NCBI RefSeq assembly: GCF_014839805.1 | Contig: NC_051132.1 | Coordinates: 2,728,001 to 2,792,000 of the forward strand | Length of the DNA: 64,000 bases | Direction: 5' to 3' | Origin: Manduca sexta | Lineage: Eukaryota > Arthropoda > Insecta > Lepidoptera > Sphingidae | In this document: positions 34,340 through 45,788 of the stretch, in pieces | How the letters are laid out: each line of letters opens with the position of its first letter | Numbering within the stretch: position 1 is the first letter of the stretch | Made by a program: the position numbers and the translations under genes | The notes under the pieces: generated by a model | Told to the model about the DNA's origin: nothing | What the model saw: only the letters and a program-made list of their open reading frames with translations | Database searches by the model: none

Positions 34340-35055
34340 TATTATATAGTTATTATATAACTAGTAATAATAGCCTAGGTTTATGAGATTCATGTATTTA
34401 TTCTTTATGTTAGTAATATAAATGTTAAATGAAGTTAAGTTATTAATATTTTAAGAACATCTTTATAGCCACATCTATGAGAACAAAAGGCAATATGAAG
34501 TAGAGTGTGATTTTGTTCCTCAAAAATGAAAAATTATAACATGTTGGAAGTCTCCACAGATCTCGTTGTTCCGGCACGATAATGCTCTCTCCGCAGAGCC
34601 CGTACAAAAGTCAATTTAATTGGAAATGAAGAGAAAAGGTTAAACATCTGTGGACTTGTTGACGACCTTCGGGTTCTGCGTCGCGCAGCTTTAGTGCGTG
34701 GTCTCAGGTTCGAATCCTATCACATATACAGGTTATAATTGAAGATTCTAAATGTTACTAAGGATAAATACGTTATGTATTGCAAAATATTGCAGTTGTT
34801 TGTTATTTTTTTTAGTACGATAACAATGCTTCAATTCTTTTAATACTTATGTTTTCGGAGTAAGGTATATAATATTGAATGCGGACAGTATTTACATAAT
34901 GTGATATAACTTAAAACAGAGTGGAAACAGATTCGGTACCCTACCCGCAGGACTTCCCTTTGAAGGATCAGACAAATGAGCTAGCGGAACCCTATTAAAA
35001 CAAATAACGTATGTCTACCCTTAAAGCCTTTGAAAGACAGAAATCCAGAAAACTA
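34340..35055. other. Spacer with a decayed tRNA-like motif
   Basis: CAGGTTCGAATCCTATC near 34709 resembles a B box and may be a relic SINE head. No tRNA fold is apparent. Nothing else is recognised. Confidence 0.35.
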
Positions 35056-35057
35056 TC

Positions 35058-35255
35058 AGCCAGCGGAACCCTAAACCCAATCCCGTGGGATATAAATCGA
35101 TGACCCGGTTGTCCGGGTGGCGACCAAAAATACCCGGCAGCCGGATAATATTTTGAGCCGCGTGTTTACAGACGCGGCGTGCGTGACACACAGACGGCGC
35201 TGCGGATTACCCGTTGTTCATACACCTCAATCAGATGTTTCGCGTGCTGGTGAGC
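35058..35255 (+). promoter_or_regulatory. Candidate promoter and first exon
   Basis: TATAAA at 35091-35096 precedes a CpG-rich block with a perfect dyad ACCCGG-TTGT-CCGGGT (35103-35118) and two more CCGG cores (35134-35145). At 35235 an ATG opens MFRVL, followed directly by a donor-like GTGAGC at 35250. A plus-strand gene could start here. No initiator match or conserved peptide supports it. Confidence 0.25.
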
Positions 35256-35345
35256 CTGCAATCCTATGGCTTTTGTAAAGGGACTCATTGTAATTGTTTT
35301 TATTTACATTTCATATTTTTAAGTGAGAATAGCCTTTTTTTACAT

Positions 35346-35545
35346 ATTGCCGAGACGAATGTTCGCAGGTTCAAAACTCGAGAGCAACTTTTATTGTGAA
35401 ATTAACTTGCTTAACGGTGAAGGAAAACACCCGAAGAAACCTGCATACATAAGAAATTTTCTATAAGAATTTTGAGGATATGCGATGTGTGCCAATCAGC
35501 ACTAAGCCAGCGTGGTGGACTAGGGCCTGGTCAAAACCATAAGAC
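35346..35545 (+). mobile_element. SINE-2, partly intact head
   Basis: GCCGAGACGAATGTTCGCAG and a mutated B box (AGGTTCAAAACTCG) are followed by GGTGAAGGAAAACACCCG, CAGCACTAAGCCAGCGTG and GTGGACTAGGGCC. The 3' tail is missing. Confidence 0.75.
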
Positions 35546-35549
35546 GTGT

Positions 35550-37190
35550 TTTCTCAAACAAAATAGTATTATGGGAAGTAACCTTTGGTAAAATATAACA
35601 ATCAATCCACGTAAATCAATTTCACATATAAATAAAATGCAAATTCCTAAAGTACATCAAGATTCAAGTCCCACGTGATCATCTACGTACTTCACAAATT
35701 AAACCAAAAAACTACTCGAATTTTTAAAAAATCGAACCCGAGACTATCACAAATCACTAGTGATCAAAATTCGTACACCCCAGACATATATACATCTGTA
35801 TAAGTTTTCGAAGTACACACCCACACGCACGCACAGCTGTGTGTGTCATAGCACCCTAGTAATTTTTGCCTAGGTCCCTGTCTATCCGCAACGAGCCTAG
35901 GGTTCAGGGTGAGCCTAGATAAATGTACCGACAGCATACAATTACCAATATTTTATTACTAAAATTCCAATTTTTTTTCCAAAAAAAAATCATATTCAAT
36001 CATAGGTGACGTGTTGACCATCACCGCTTAGTGCATTGTGTTACAGTGGAATTTAACATAAGTTATAATTAAGTCGCTTTAAAAAGCAACAATATCTGTA
36101 AGTTAAACTATCATTAATTTGTGTAAGCTCATGCTGATTGTGTTAGAAGGAGAGGGTAGTACGAAGAATATTTTATCACGTATAGTGTAGAGCGTAGCAT
36201 GCGCGTGAGTCACACTTTGGTATAAAACACATAGAAAGAAAGAAGGATCTCTCTACAGCAAAGCAATACTCTTTGAACTATTTGTTTCTATCTTCCTTCT
36301 ATTCAGGGTGTGGCATATTCATTGGTTATTCTTTTTTTGTTTAATTATTTGGTTACATTATTATCGGAATTCGAATAACTATACTCATGATGAACTGCAA
36401 TTCAGCTGGGTATATTCATTACTACTCAACGCAACATAAGACTAGTGCATGTCTAAGATTTGATTCATCTTGGAATATTCCAAAACAAAGCAAGGAGTTA
36501 ATCGATCATATTTACCACCTTATATGTCCTCAATAGGAATAATATGATTTTTTTATATATTTTATAATTAGTGCATGGGTGTATTATATTTTTATTAAAT
36601 ATTTGTGTATTGTGTATGTATTTTATAATTAGGTACATCATTATCCATTATCTCTATTTTAGTATCGGTAGACACCTCTCTATCAAATTCCAAATATTTT
36701 CCAATCCATCCAAAGGTTTTCTGTAAGAAATGGAACGTGATGAGACTGCCAATTGTACTTCTGTATTATTATGTTACTTATATTTTATACATTAACCTTG
36801 ATGTACAACAAAGTGTTAATAAATAATATCAGAACACCATGTGGCTTACCAATTAATGGGATGAGAAACAATTGGCACAAACACATAGTTACAGACAATA
36901 TGACGTCACGTGCGTTTACTGCGGGACAGTGAAACTAGTCAAGTTCACTCATTTATACTGTATATAAAGTTTGGTAGAGACTGCCTTTACAATTTTATTA
37001 AATTTATGATTAAAAAAAAAATATTTTTTCGGATGGTGATACTACTGGGTCCAATTCTAAACGTTCATTATAGTCTAGATACAATTAACCACATAACGTT
37101 ACTACCATTTAGCATTAATTTTCAGAAATAGTACAAAAAAAATGGAAAACTAATTAAAACATTTAACCTTCTGACCGTACTGAAACCGAA
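35550..37190. other. Intergenic or intronic DNA; one CRE/E-box overlap
   Basis: TGACGTCACGTG at 36901-36912 combines a CRE octamer with CACGTG. The frame 36910-37131 is AT-biased. No gene is supported. Confidence 0.35.
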
Positions 37191-37286
37191 CCCTTTACAC
37201 CAACGATTTGTTTTAAAGGTCGTCGCCCTCGCGCCCTCCTTGTCTCACGACACAATGCGCGCATCCTCCGTCCCTCTCACTCTTAG

Positions 37287-37364
37287 ATAGGGAAACCTAC
37301 GGAGCCCTGTCAAGGAAATGCCTCTTATTTCAACCGGAACTCGGGATTTTGGGAACTATTTTGA
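37287..37364 (+). CDS. Candidate terminal exon (weak)
   Basis: A long pyrimidine-rich tract ends TCCCTCTCACTCTTAG (AG at 37285-37286). A 25-codon frame, starting IGKPTEPCQGNASYF and ending FWELF, then runs to TGA at 37362. The peptide is Cys/Asn/Gly-containing, unlike chance frames, but it is short and matches no family I know. The tract itself could belong to an unrecognised repeat. Confidence 0.18.
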   Translation: MGKPTEPCQGNASYFNRNSGFWELF

Positions 37365-37744
37365 TTTTTTTTTATTTAATTACTGATAGGGCATTGGAAG
37401 GGGTAAGTTATTCAAAGGATTGAAAATGGTTGCATTTTATATTATTACACTGAGGTTTGAAAATAGTTCGCGAAAAGGGTGGAAAAGTCTATGACATATT
37501 TATGTTAGCCTTTAAGGCATCGCTCTCTAGGAATCCTGTAAGAAATATTTAAAAAAGTAGTCTATATGTGACCAAGGATCCATATAACCCAATACCTGCC
37601 GACTTCCTTTTTGATTTTGTCATCAGAACTATTCGCAAACATTTATGCATATTAGGACCCAAATGTTATTTTGGGTTCCCTTTCCGAAAATTTCACCATT
37701 CGCCACTGCTATCTATATTCTTCAAGTCTATCATCATTATCATC

Positions 37745-37998
37745 ACCTACATTGTAGCCAGTGTAACTACTGGACATAAGACTTAACACCTCATGTCTCA
37801 GGATGACGAGCGCAGTGGAATACCAAACAATACTTTGTAATGCAAGGTGTTGGATGGTGTTTCTGGGCGGTCGACTTACCATCAGGCGAAAGGCAAGCTC
37901 ATCTCGTCATTCAAAGCAATAAAAAAAACCTACATGAACTCGTCATTGAGCATCCTCCGCTAAAGATTTCCAGACGGGCCTGTCAAAAGCGGCATTTA
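37745..37998 (-). mobile_element. Family-A repeat joined to LINE C-terminus
   Basis: The minus strand reads AAFDRPVWKSLAEDAQ and stop, the linker GAGTTCATGTAGG, then TTTATTGCTTTGAATGACGA and the rest of family A to CTACAATGTAGG. It has the same junction as 31664-31973, at an independent site. Confidence 0.75.
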
Positions 37999-37999
37999 T

Positions 38000-38118
38000 T
38001 CACAAATTTCAAATTCATTCCGTTAAATATTGCATCAAAATCAATTCAGTGGTTTAACCGTACAGTAACACATACAGACAAGAGCTACTTTCACATTTAT
38101 AAAAGGATTATAAAAAGA
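38000..38118. mobile_element. Helitron- or LINE-like fragment
   Basis: ATCAAAATCAATTCAGTGG, GTAACACATACAGACAAG and ACTTTCACATTTATAAAAGG follow a pattern common in degraded lepidopteran Helitron and LINE ends. The ends cannot be placed. Confidence 0.35.
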
Positions 38119-38382
38119 AGGCAAATCTAAGTCTAATCTTCACGATAACAAGAATCTTTAATAGAGAGGGATTTATCTTAGACATTGATGATCTTATAAA
38201 ACAAATAGCTATTTAATGTTTATTTTTGTAACACTAAATAACCTATAATGAAATGAAATGATTTATTTGAATCTGTAAAATGTTAAACATTATTTAGATT
38301 CTGTTAATATTAACTCTACCAGTTCGGAAAGCAGTTCTCTCCAGAGAAGAACGGGTAAGAAACTCTGGTGGTTCTATAAAAC

Positions 38383-38620
38383 CATACCCTCATGCCTTTT
38401 ATTCCCGAAGGGGTAGGCAGAGGCGTAACTGGTGCACCCACTATCCGCCGTGCGTATTCCGTCCCATGATGTGATAGGAAAGTCCTATTGTCATGTCGGG
38501 CACAAATTCCAAACTCCAGGCTGATACTGAGTAGAAAAACCCAATATTACTTTGCCCGAGTATCGAACCCGAGACCTCGGCATTGCAGTCGTGCCGATAC
38601 AACTACGCCACCGAGGCAAT
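38383..38620 (-). mobile_element. SINE-1, full length with tRNA-like head
   Basis: The minus strand starts TTGCCTCGGTGGCGTAGTTG, with a B box near TCGGGTTCGATACTCGG (38561-38577) carrying mutations. The body runs through GGGTTTTTCTACTCAGTATC and CATCACATCATGGGACGGAA to TACCCCTTCGGGAATAAAAG. Confidence 0.8.
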
Positions 38621-38808
38621 TTATAAAATAACATATCTACTTACTCCTATAAGTTACTAAGAAATGTTTAACTGCTATTTAATATTGCTAATTTGATCAA
38701 TATTTACTTACTGCAATTCAACACAAACGAATTCTCAGAAGTTCAACTGACTGATGTTTGAATCATCTCAATTACTATTTCCTTGTACGGTGACGAAAGT
38801 GCCAAATT

Positions 38809-38998
38809 ATACATATTATAATACAAAGTCCCCCATTCTGCCTGTCTGTATGTAATCGATTTTCTCAAAATCTACTGAACGGAGATACTTTAAGATCTTC
38901 TGAAGGTTAGGCTACTTTTCATCCCGGAAAAATGTAAAGCGGGACTTTTATCCCGGAAAACTCCTTTACGCGGGCGAAACCGCGAGTTAAAGATAATT
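38809..38998 (+). mobile_element. Helitron-like short element
   Basis: Begins near ATACATATTATAATACAAAG and ends TTTACGCGGGCGAAACCGCG followed by AGTTAAAGATAAT. This is a decayed relative of the TCTATA...GCGGGC..CTAG Helitron ends. There is no coding frame. Confidence 0.5.
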
Positions 38999-39325
38999 TA
39001 CAGGTACTCAAGTTTCTCTTTTAGTCTCTCTCAAATGTTGCCGAGTCCTACAATGTTGCGCGGTAATGTTGTCCCCAAACATTTTAGCGCCGCGTGCTGA
39101 AACGCAAATGTTTTCTTAAATACGGAACTCAATTTTGAAAATCTTTTTGAAACCTTAAGTATAACATTAGACATAGTAGTTATTAGAGTCAGTATTCCGA
39201 GCTATGTGCTATTTAATTAAACATAAACATGTAAAAACAATTTATAATTATTGTCTCTACAAAGTTGATAGAAACTATATACAAGCGTTACTTGAGAATC
39301 CTCGTTTGTAATTGTTTTATTGCAG

Positions 39326-39513
39326 CCCTCATGGTACAGGGAGGGATGAGCTGACCGTCACCAAGACCACGTTCGGTTCTCGCACTCAGATAAATATGAA
39401 TTTGTTTCGTAAATTCTACATGTTTCGGTCTAGAGGACAACAAACCCGAGAGTTTGTGTTGTGTTACCAAGACTTTCTGGTAGTTCCTGACTACAACAAC
39501 ACGAGAACTGTAT
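39326..39513 (+). CDS. Candidate internal exon, gene unknown
   Basis: The acceptor TTGTAATTGTTTTATTGCAG has a T-rich tract. The donor at 39514 is the consensus GTAAGT. The one plus frame open across the whole segment has 62 complete codons and one spare base at each end. It starts PHGTGRDELTVTKTTFGSRT and ends DFLVVPDYNNTRTV. The first 65 bp are GC-rich and the rest less so. The residues are balanced (Arg, Thr, Gly, Gln), with no TM segment and no domain I can name. The frame stays open past the donor to a TGA at 39534, so a terminal exon with intron retention is an alternative. Confidence 0.45.
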
Positions 39514-39539
39514 GTAAGTTTAATCCTGAATATTGATTA

Positions 39540-40400
39540 CCACAAAACGACACCTATATCCCAGTTTATGATGAGGAATGTAGTGATATTCCGACACATA
39601 TTTCATTCACTGCCTCTCACTTGAAGTCAGATTAATAGTCATCACTTTAAGTCGACAGATTAGTCAAATGTTTTCAATACCCATTATGACCGTTAATAAG
39701 CTACCTGTGACGTCATGGTATAGAATGTTCTATGAACCGTGAACGCATTAGTGGCCACTGAGGTTTCCCTTTCGATAAGTGAAAATTAAGCCAAATTTTA
39801 ATCACGTTGTCAAATTAACTGTCCAAAAAGGCTTTTAATACATTCCGGAGAAATCGCTTTTTAACTTGAGAGCAAATAAATCCGTCGCTCGAACGGCTAA
39901 TGCCTCTAAACTAAGTCTGAATTGTAATGAGTTAAGAATTCTAACACTAGACTGATCGTTAGTCTGACATCGTCCACTGACCTGCATAGAGTCAGCGTTG
40001 CGGACTAACTCCGAGCTCTCTCCTCGCTTATACGACTATCGAACGACCAAATTATATAATCGAATGATTAAACGATTCTGATTATATTAATATAGCTACA
40101 GTTTATACTTCGCTCTCTTATAGAACAAATAAGTAAACTTCATATTTACGATACAAAAAAGTACACTTTACAAATTAAAACCGCAGTCATATCCGAAAAG
40201 TTTAAGTAATTGAACGACAGACGAACGAAACAGGCACAATTCACGAACGAAAAGCACAAGGTACCCAACAAATCTAAAAAAAGAGAATAAATTCAAATTT
40301 CGAAGCACCGCCGCCATTACGCACATTTCGCTCGCCAGTTAAACTTTTTTAAATTTCAAAAAGGAACGCTGCCATTGGCGTAGGTCAGTAACCTAACCGT
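39540..40400. other. Intron-like DNA with a CRE-like site
   Basis: TGACGTCA lies at 39708-39715. No repeat or exon is recognised. Confidence 0.35.
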
Positions 40401-40712
40401 CATTCATTCCAATTTCAAACTTGGAATTCCGTGCGAAGAAGCCACGCACACAGAGCCAAGCACGCACACCATTTCGGCCGAGTTCATATAGTATTTATGT
40501 GGGACAGACGCACACGAGCGCGTTTTATATAGGTCGGCTCACAGCCGTGCGTTCGAACGCGCCTCTAAATATGGAACGTAATTTGAAAGATATTATACAT
40601 CACATTTGTATCGGATTATCCTGTTTGCCATTATGTTTCGTTTCACGTAACCTTTGCGAGTTTTTCATAATTTGTTATGCAATGTGCCAGTACTGGATTG
40701 CTGTAAGAAAGT
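40400..40712 (+). promoter_or_regulatory. Candidate TATA promoter and first exon
   Basis: A GC-rich block contains TTTTATATAGG (TATATA at 40526-40531). An ATG at 40571 in good context (AAATATGG) opens MERNLKDIIHHICIGLSCLP and the frame continues to a strong donor GTAAGA at 40703. No clear initiator lies 30 bases downstream of TATA, and the 5' UTR would be short, so this is only a candidate. The frame upstream of the ATG is not needed. Confidence 0.22.
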
Positions 40713-40719
40713 AATTTTG

Positions 40720-41280
40720 TTCTGTTGTTGTTTTTTATATTTGGAATGTAATATACAACAGTATTGTAATAAGTATTTAATATTTAGTACATGTTATATG
40801 TCTTGCAATTAGGTACCCAAGTGCAAAGTATAATTACTAATCACTTGGTATATTCGTCGAAGATATTAATATATTAGTAACTGCAGCGTCGCATCGAAAC
40901 ACAAGTAAATAATATATTTTTAAATAAAACCTTTGACCCAATCGATTGACGTGCATTCTGCAACAATGTACTAATAATATAACGTGAGGGAAAATTTTGC
41001 ATAAATAGTCTCTACTAATTAATATTAAATATTGTCCGTAATTATTGTCCTCATACATCAAAACACCAAAACAGATTTGATAATCTATAAATTTCAATCC
41101 CGCTAATATCTTCATGGGGTCAACCCAACAACATTATATTTACGGACCTAACATTTTTCGTCAATTCTATTTAGTCATCCGTCATGCTTTAACCAGTAAA
41201 CATCAATCACTTGCCGTCTCCATTCCGCCGAATAATACAAAAAATCCGCCCGAAGAGCGTCAATCAAACAGTCGAAATCC
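40720..41280. other. AT-rich spacer, no gene
   Basis: The frames 40837-41115 (minus) and 41114-41299 (plus) have no supporting features. Confidence 0.45.
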
Positions 41281-41284
41281 TAAG

Positions 41285-41430
41285 TCGCACGCACACTAAC
41301 ACGAGCGTACGCGTGTCGCGGTGGTGTGCGTCACGCACGATACGCGCACACAGACACGCCGCACGGTGCGTTCGCTTGGGGTAGGTTAGGGAATTGGGGT
41401 GGGCTGGCCCGCGCCGAATGTTGGCCTAGG
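41285..41430. promoter_or_regulatory. CpG-rich pocket
   Basis: Dense CG dinucleotides with repeated CACGCACAC-type words and GGTAGGTTAGGGAATTGGGG. It may be an island near a transcription start on either strand. No TATA box or coding start is evident. Confidence 0.25.
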
Positions 41431-43689
41431 TTGTTAATAATATACTGCACACGCGGTGTATTGGCCCGTGGAATTGTTTCCATTGATTTTGAAGGATAGC
41501 TTCACAGTTCGATCTTTCCAAAATGTTTTTATTGGAAAATTTATACCGATATCCATTTTTTTGGATACAAAAAATAGTTATCAAAATATAATCATATTTC
41601 TTAAAAATGTTTTTATGGAATGGACAGTTTCACTTAATTTGGTTATTGACGACGTGGTTAAAAAGTTCTGAGAAATCCGGGATCAATCAAGTTCCAATCT
41701 CATTACTCGAATTCATTATGATTTTTACAATTTGTTTTTTAAATTGAAGAAGTAATTTATGGATATTGGCGCCATTTCCAGACGTCGCCATCATTAGTGA
41801 CTCATGTAGACTACACAAAAAAGTACCTGTTCGGTCATCTACGTACATATCTATATGACAAGTTAAAATCCTGTAAACACATGAATCACAAATATAATAT
41901 AAATAGAATACAGATAAAATGAACGTTAAGCTTATCGAATTACATTTCGTAAATAAACCTAAGAAACAGATCCTTATTGTGTTCCATTTAGTTCATAAAA
42001 ACAAAAAGAACTAATTCCACATTTAATATTCCACGTATTCTAGTGAACATCGAAATTGCGATGCCATTTTCCGATAGCTCTCATAAGTTCGTTCACCCGG
42101 CGGTTTCTTTCTTATTTCTTATTTAAATATTACACATTCTGGATGTTTACGTTTTTTCAACTTAAGTGCATAGACAAGGATCTTTCAATGAGAGCATTCT
42201 TATGTGCTGTGCACTTGGTAATTCGCGAATAGACATAGACTTAAAGCTTTAGCAATATCAATTGATTGCTATATCTGCTTATAACGTTTGTCACAAGACT
42301 TCACCAGTTCAAATCCTGTATTTTCATGTTTTTTCGCAGGCAGTATCCATCTAGAATTCCAATTTATAAAAAAAGAAAGTCGATTTCATCACAGTTCATA
42401 ATTTATTATGACATTATCCTATATAAGATTATCCTAATTAGAAAAATCTTCTTGGAGTGATTCTCCCAGATGAATCGTTATATGCAAATGCATATCTAGG
42501 GTTGATAAGCTCATACATAAATGCCATAAGTTATCGACAGGAGTTAACGGCATGGCATAAAAACCGGCGGCGACTACCACCGGTCAAACCGGAACAGGTC
42601 GCTCTATTAAACCATTACTCGTAGTTAACATGTGATAAAACGCATTTTAAAGTAAAATACTAACGAGATTCTGTATGTTAATGTATTAAAATTTCACACA
42701 CGCACACGTATTTCTTCATAAATCATGTTTATGCAACTATGTTGTGCCAGAAAAATCTTGAAATTGTTACTTTATGCTTGTTATTTCTTATCCTCCATGT
42801 ACGATATCTCGTTATGCTATCTGTCTTTGTCCATCAACACGCGTTGCATCATCGTGATTAACTATAGGCCATAGTTTGCAATAAAAGGAGTTGTCTGGAC
42901 CCCACCCTGACCGATATCGATAAATATTAAATACTGAATTATATTTTCAATTAGATTACCTTTTACGCGTTATTGTTATTTTAGATCTATATACGGAAGG
43001 AGATAATTCCCTATTAACGCAAAACATCCAAAGAGACATTATAATGTTATCGCAACTACGCATATCAATTTAAGCCGTATCGTACGCGCCAGTCATCGAC
43101 ACAATAAAAAGCAGAAACAAATCGATAAAAATGTCATCCAACTTTGTACAATTAAATATGCAATCAAAACAAACGGTACATAAAGTGAGACGGCTCGAAA
43201 CGTCGGCCGCGCTCGAAATAGAATAAAACAAAACACTGACATCATATCCCTGTTCCCACAGTGCGAATAGTCGCTGTATCAACCGGCCCAACCGACGAGT
43301 GAACGATCTTTTCGACGAAAAAAAGCAAAAAACGTCGATACAAGCGGCCGGATAGATTTCGCTCTATGCCGTTCTTATGTCGACTGCGCACGGTGTATTG
43401 AATCTTGACCGTTTTATAGATTGCTGTCCCACCTAATGCTTACAGATATAAATGTTTCATAAAACTTGCAAGGTTTTTAAAGAGCTATTCAGTAGGGTAC
43501 CTCGTACATGAATTGTATGGAAATATTTTTGTACTTATTATTAAGGTGTGTTGGAGTATCATATAATAAAATGTTAAAAATTATATGCAACATAAAGTGC
43601 TATTACACTATCAAAACCAATTCAAAAACTCCAATGTATAAATAAACAAAATTCGAAATTCAATATCTTAAGAAAAAAATAAATAAAAA
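41431..43689. other. Intron-like DNA, one possible acceptor
   Basis: A strong acceptor-like tract TTTTCATGTTTTTTCGCAG ends at 42340. The sequence after it is open in two frames for 19-40 codons, but is AT-rich and has no donor. No gene is supported. A GC-richer patch lies at 43190-43340. Confidence 0.3.
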
Positions 43690-43970
43690 AGCCCACAGGG
43701 CAATGCGCGAGGGGCTCACAGCGCGGTGCGGCAGGCGGCTGCGTCGCTCGCAAAAAACGCCAAGGGTCGTCGACCTCGCGGCGTGTCCTTCGCCGGCCGC
43801 GTGTGCGTAGTGCGTGCGCGTGTGACGCTCGCTTGTGTTCGCTCGGCTCCGCTCGCGGCCGCTCGCATTTTTCGCTCGAATATTTTTGCGCGTGTGAGCG
43901 TGTGTGCGTGTGTGCGTGACGCGGATGCTTTTGAGTGCGTTAACACGATGCACGCACGCAAAAAATATGA
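43690..43970. promoter_or_regulatory. CpG island-like block with (GTGTGC)n
   Basis: The strongest CpG concentration in the window, about 280 bp, with GCTCGCTTGTGTTCGCTCGG and a TGTGTGCG-rich run (43890-43925). Open frames on both strands (43660-43953, 43716-44066 and 43726-43992) are a by-product of GC-rich, stop-poor sequence. A promoter is plausible. GTAAGA at 43989 could be a donor of a non-coding first exon. Confidence 0.35.
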
Positions 43971-44540
43971 CGGGTGTGCATCGAGATTGTAAGACGGGTT
44001 CCGTGAAACATTTGGATGGTTGATCTGTAGCGGGGATGACACGCGTCCGACGATTCCATTAGCCAACTAATGAACTTACGACCGAATTACCTCGACTCTA
44101 GCTTGATATGATTGACAAAAATCTGTATACATGTTAGTTTTGACCTAAATTGGACATAATCAATACATTGCATATTTGACGTGACGCACTAACATACAAA
44201 CGGTTTTTGTGTTACATTAATAATTCCCTAAAGGAAAACCCATAAAGTCCATCACGCGAGTGAACCAGCACGCGACAGCTAGTCAGTAAATAGGTTAAAT
44301 TTGATATTCTATTATATCTATAGTTATTTTAATTATTATGTTTACGATCGTAAATCTTTACTATAAAAGTCGTAACTCGTGTAACCAGCTTGTAATGATG
44401 TAGACTTGGGCAGACGACAAATGTCGTCGACGTGAAATTAGATACCGATTTTCTCCAAATAAAATCATACATAAATAGATCGCAGACAGAAAGATCATTC
44501 TTCTTAGTCCAACCCAGTCACTATTATTTGGGGTCGTGTC
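43971..44540. other. No feature seen
   Basis: AT-rich DNA with no recognisable element. Confidence 0.45.
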
Positions 44541-44541
44541 T

Positions 44542-44700
44542 TTTTTTATATAGGCTTGCGTTTCATCACTATCTCGTCTGATGGTAAGTGATGTGGTCTA
44601 CGGTGGAGTACGCTTATCTAGATGATATTCATTCGAGAAGAAATGTCTTCTCAGAATTTTGCGCCAAGTTCTGTCTTGTTTTCTTAAATCTGGAAATAAG
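44542..44700 (+). mobile_element. Family-D repeat
   Basis: TTTTATATAGGCTTGCGTTT, CACTATCTCGTCTGATGGTA and GTGATGTGGTCTACGGTGGA match the minus-strand copy at 22492-22580. The 3' limit is uncertain. Confidence 0.65.
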
Positions 44701-45276
44701 TTTTTCTTGTGGTCTCTCTTTATAATGAAACATCAGGTCGGTGGCGGACGGCCTATCTGTTTTCTCTTCTGGCAGGGTTACGGTAACTTCCCACGTGGTC
44801 TTCGCTGCGCCTCATACGACCATACCACCTAAGACGTCCATACCATAAAAAATGGTCCTCAACATTTCAGTAATAAATGCGAATTTAAATCTTTCGCGGA
44901 AATTTTCGTTGCAAATTGTATCTACATATCAACATGATTTCGTTGGCGAGATTTGCTTAGAAAGATCATGTACGCTGTACCTATATATTGAACTATTGTT
45001 CAAATATCAAGTGCTAGTAAACAGAAATCGATGGAATTCCATCCTCCAGCTATGATTTATCAATAGATTAACTTTACATAAACGATCTTCGGTAAATTAA
45101 ACGTAGAGCCCACAGAAGATGTTTTTTTAATTTACTAAAATTTTCACTGATTAATACTAAGATTGTCGGTCAATACGAGTCTACAGAATAAGGTACGCAA
45201 AGGTAGTATTTTTAAAATGTAACAGCCATACATGGGATTTAGTAGTATTTACCACGTGTAGTAAACAAATCTATAT

Positions 45277-45420
45277 ACAGGGTGCTGAAAGATCGGATCC
45301 AAAATGAAAATAATTTTTAAATTAATAAGGGTAGGATGCAGGCCACTTCTAAAAGCTGTTTGGACTTCAAAGACTGAAGAAGAGATATTAGCGGCAAAGA
45401 AAATTAGTCCTTAATAACAA
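45277..45420. other. Possible DNA-transposon end
   Basis: TATACAGGGTGCTGAAAGAT resembles the TACAGGGTG start of some arthropod DNA transposons. No matching inverted end was found nearby, so this is at most a relic. Confidence 0.2.
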
Positions 45421-45788
45421 TAAAACAGTACAACAATCGTGATAACACATTTGACAGAACAATAATTTAGCGAAGCCATAATGAGCATTTAGCACTGACC
45501 TACTTATGATTTTCATGTTTAGTTATAGATGATTCATGTCTAAATATATACAGCAATACTGTAACGTTTTCTTACGACTTAAATCTACGTTATTTTTCGG
45601 ATATTGTGTGTCTGAAAACATTTCCTTTGCTTATTCGTAATGATGCTTTTACGTAAATTGTAATGTAATTTTAGGTTTAGTATTGTGTTAAGTACTTTTT
45701 TTTAAAATGAACTCGTTATAATGGCGGTTATAAACTTTTTAATTAAAGTTGTATGGTCCTGTAAACCTAGGACATTTTTATTTATCAA

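Noticed and set aside
34700..34735. tRNA gene from a GGTTCGAATCC motif
   Set aside because: No A box at the right distance and no cloverleaf. Probably a relic SINE head.
42290..42320. tRNA-like AGTTCAAATCCT motif
   Set aside because: An isolated B-box-like word without an A box or stems.
43716..44066. 116-codon minus-strand Arg/Ala/Thr-rich ORF
   Set aside because: Product of the CpG island's composition. The plus strand is equally open and no domain is visible.
45277..45300. TACAGGGTG transposon terminus
   Set aside because: No inverted partner end and no target duplication found, so only a possible relic.
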